7,398 nucleotides of DNA from JANXXV01 sp040002435 (GTDB lineage: Bacteria; Acidobacteriota; Terriglobia; Bryobacterales; Bryobacteraceae). The notes under the pieces are model-generated. The model ran no database searches, had not been told where the DNA came from, and saw only the letters and a list, made by a program, of their open reading frames with translations. Both the position numbers and the translations under genes were made by a program. Numbering within the stretch: the first letter of the stretch is position 1; every line of letters starts with the position of its first letter. This document shows positions 6,668-7,398 of this stretch, one piece after another. Where the stretch lies: NCBI GenBank assembly GCA_040002435.1, contig JBDUEM010000336.1, positions 1 through 7,398 of the forward strand. Reading direction: 5' to 3'.

Positions 6668-7398
6668 GTGCGAATACTTGTGGCATTGTTGCTGCTGCGC
6701 TGTCTCAGCGCAGCGGAGAGTTCGAAGTGTATGCAGCCGGAGGCCATCTGGAGTTTCCGGGCGCTCAGCGATCCCCAGATCAATCCATCGGGAACTCGCA
6801 TCGCGCTGGTGGAGGAGCGCACCGATATTCAGAAAGATTCCCACTTCACGCGCATCGTCATGGTAGATGCCGATGGCGCGGGCAGGAAGGCGCTGAACGA
6901 AGGAGACATTCACGAGTCGAGTCCGCGATGGTCTCCAGACGGTCAGCGGTTGGCGTATGTTTCCGACAGGTCCGGTACAACGCAGGTGATGGTGCGCGAC
7001 ATCGCAACCGGTAAGGACATTGCGATCACCACCGGTCCCGGAGGTCCGTCCCTACCTGCCTGGTCGCCGGATGGCAAATGGATTGCATTCCTGCGCTTCG
7101 AAAAAGAAGCTTCTCCCTGGAACCCAAAGTTGCCGCAGCGGCCGGCGGGAGCGAAATGGGGCCCGCCCGAAACCATAGTGACGCAGCTTCGATGGGCCTT
7201 CGATGGCCGCGGTGTGCTTCCTGACGGAGCACACCGCATATTCGTCGCACCCGCTACCGGAGGCGCGCCAAAGGTCCTGACACCGCATGGCTATTTCCAC
7301 ACGTCGTATGTTTACGATCCGGAGATCACCTGGAACAGTGCCGGCAGCGCGGTAATCGCGCCCGCTGTGAAGAGTAAGGAAGGATGGGATAACTTCAC
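6668..7398 (+). CDS. Secreted S9-family (acylaminoacyl/prolyl oligopeptidase-like) peptidase, N-terminal propeller, partial
   Basis: An open frame of 243 codons runs from GTG 6668 off the right edge. Residues 1-16 (MRILVALLLLRCLSAA) form a short signal peptide. MQPEAIWSFRALSDPQINPS (22-41) matches the opening of S9 acylaminoacyl-type peptidases, usually seen as MTPEDLWxLxRVSDPxxSPDG. PD40/TolB-like propeller strands follow: SPRWSPDGQRLAYVSDR (85-101) and LPAWSPDGKWIAFLR (129-143), then a further blade region with GAHRIFVAPATGGAPKVLTP. The catalytic alpha/beta-hydrolase domain with its Ser-Asp-His triad would lie beyond the window, so peptidase activity is inferred; a stand-alone PD40 propeller protein is the main alternative. 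The internal ATG at 6731 would drop the signal peptide and has no ribosome binding site, so GTG is preferred. A strong hairpin covers codons 9-17. The gene is the fourth of the operon. Confidence 0.8.
   Translation, partial: MRILVALLLLRCLSAAESSKCMQPEAIWSFRALSDPQINPSGTRIALVEERTDIQKDSHFTRIVMVDADGAGRKALNEGDIHESSPRWSPDGQRLAYVSDRSGTTQVMVRDIATGKDIAITTGPGGPSLPAWSPDGKWIAFLRFEKEASPWNPKLPQRPAGAKWGPPETIVTQLRWAFDGRGVLPDGAHRIFVAPATGGAPKVLTPHGYFHTSYVYDPEITWNSAGSAVIAPAVKSKEGWDNF
6692..6716. repeat. Strong inverted repeat (hairpin) just inside the S9-like gene
   Basis: GCTGCGCTG (6694-6702) and CAGCGCAGC (6706-6714) are perfect 9-bp complements around a TCT loop. Adding one T-G wobble and one C-G pair extends the stem to 11 bp (6692-6716). 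It starts 24 nt after the first base of the GTG start, within the signal-peptide codons. No T-run follows, so it is not a Rho-independent terminator. It may be incidental to a Leu/Ala/Arg-rich signal peptide, or it may damp translation. Confidence 0.6.

Noticed and set aside
6692..6716. Hairpin as a Rho-independent terminator ending the operon after DUF1501
   Set aside because: No T-run follows the stem, and it lies inside a coding frame with a good ribosome binding site, signal peptide and propeller motifs.

Overview
The window (7,398 bp, GC-rich) looks like a chromosomal segment from a soil-type bacterium with a large genome, most likely an acidobacterium of the Solibacter/Bryobacter kind; Planctomycetes or Verrucomicrobia are the alternatives. 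The pointer is the gene content: a PSCyt1-DUF1549-DUF1553 protein next to a Tat-exported DUF1501 protein, a short ceramidase-like hydrolase, a class-III aminotransferase of the glutamate-1-semialdehyde type, and an S9-type peptidase. Such sets are typical of those phyla. The assignment is inference from gene families; no rRNA or marker gene is present.

Layout: positions 1-1250 hold a minus-strand gene, cut by the left edge, for a ceramidase-like hydrolase (416 codons visible). A 153-bp divergent intergenic region (1251-1403) carries a candidate leaderless promoter for the minus gene and an 18-bp hyphenated palindrome that could be an operator. From 1404 to the right edge four plus-strand genes follow with gaps of 27, 10 and 10 bp and no terminator: class-III aminotransferase (1404-2708), exported cytochrome-type PSCyt1/DUF1549/DUF1553 protein (2736-5219), Tat-exported DUF1501 protein (5230-6657), and a secreted S9-like propeller/peptidase cut by the right edge (6668-7398). 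Coding density is nearly complete. No RNA gene, insertion sequence, CRISPR array or integration site was seen.

How the genes may work together (inference): the DUF1549/DUF1553 and DUF1501 proteins are a recurrent pair of unknown biochemical function, here translationally coupled through a TAAAGGA junction in which the stop codon forms part of the next ribosome binding site. The same junction couples DUF1501 to the S9-like gene. The two proteins flanking the divergent promoter lack export signals and are probably cytoplasmic: an amide-hydrolase-like enzyme with an altered nucleophile position, and a PLP aminotransferase that is probably not the housekeeping HemL. One reading is a catabolic locus in which exported proteins attack an extracellular or periplasmic substrate and cytoplasmic enzymes process an amide or amine product. 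No substrate can be read from the sequence.
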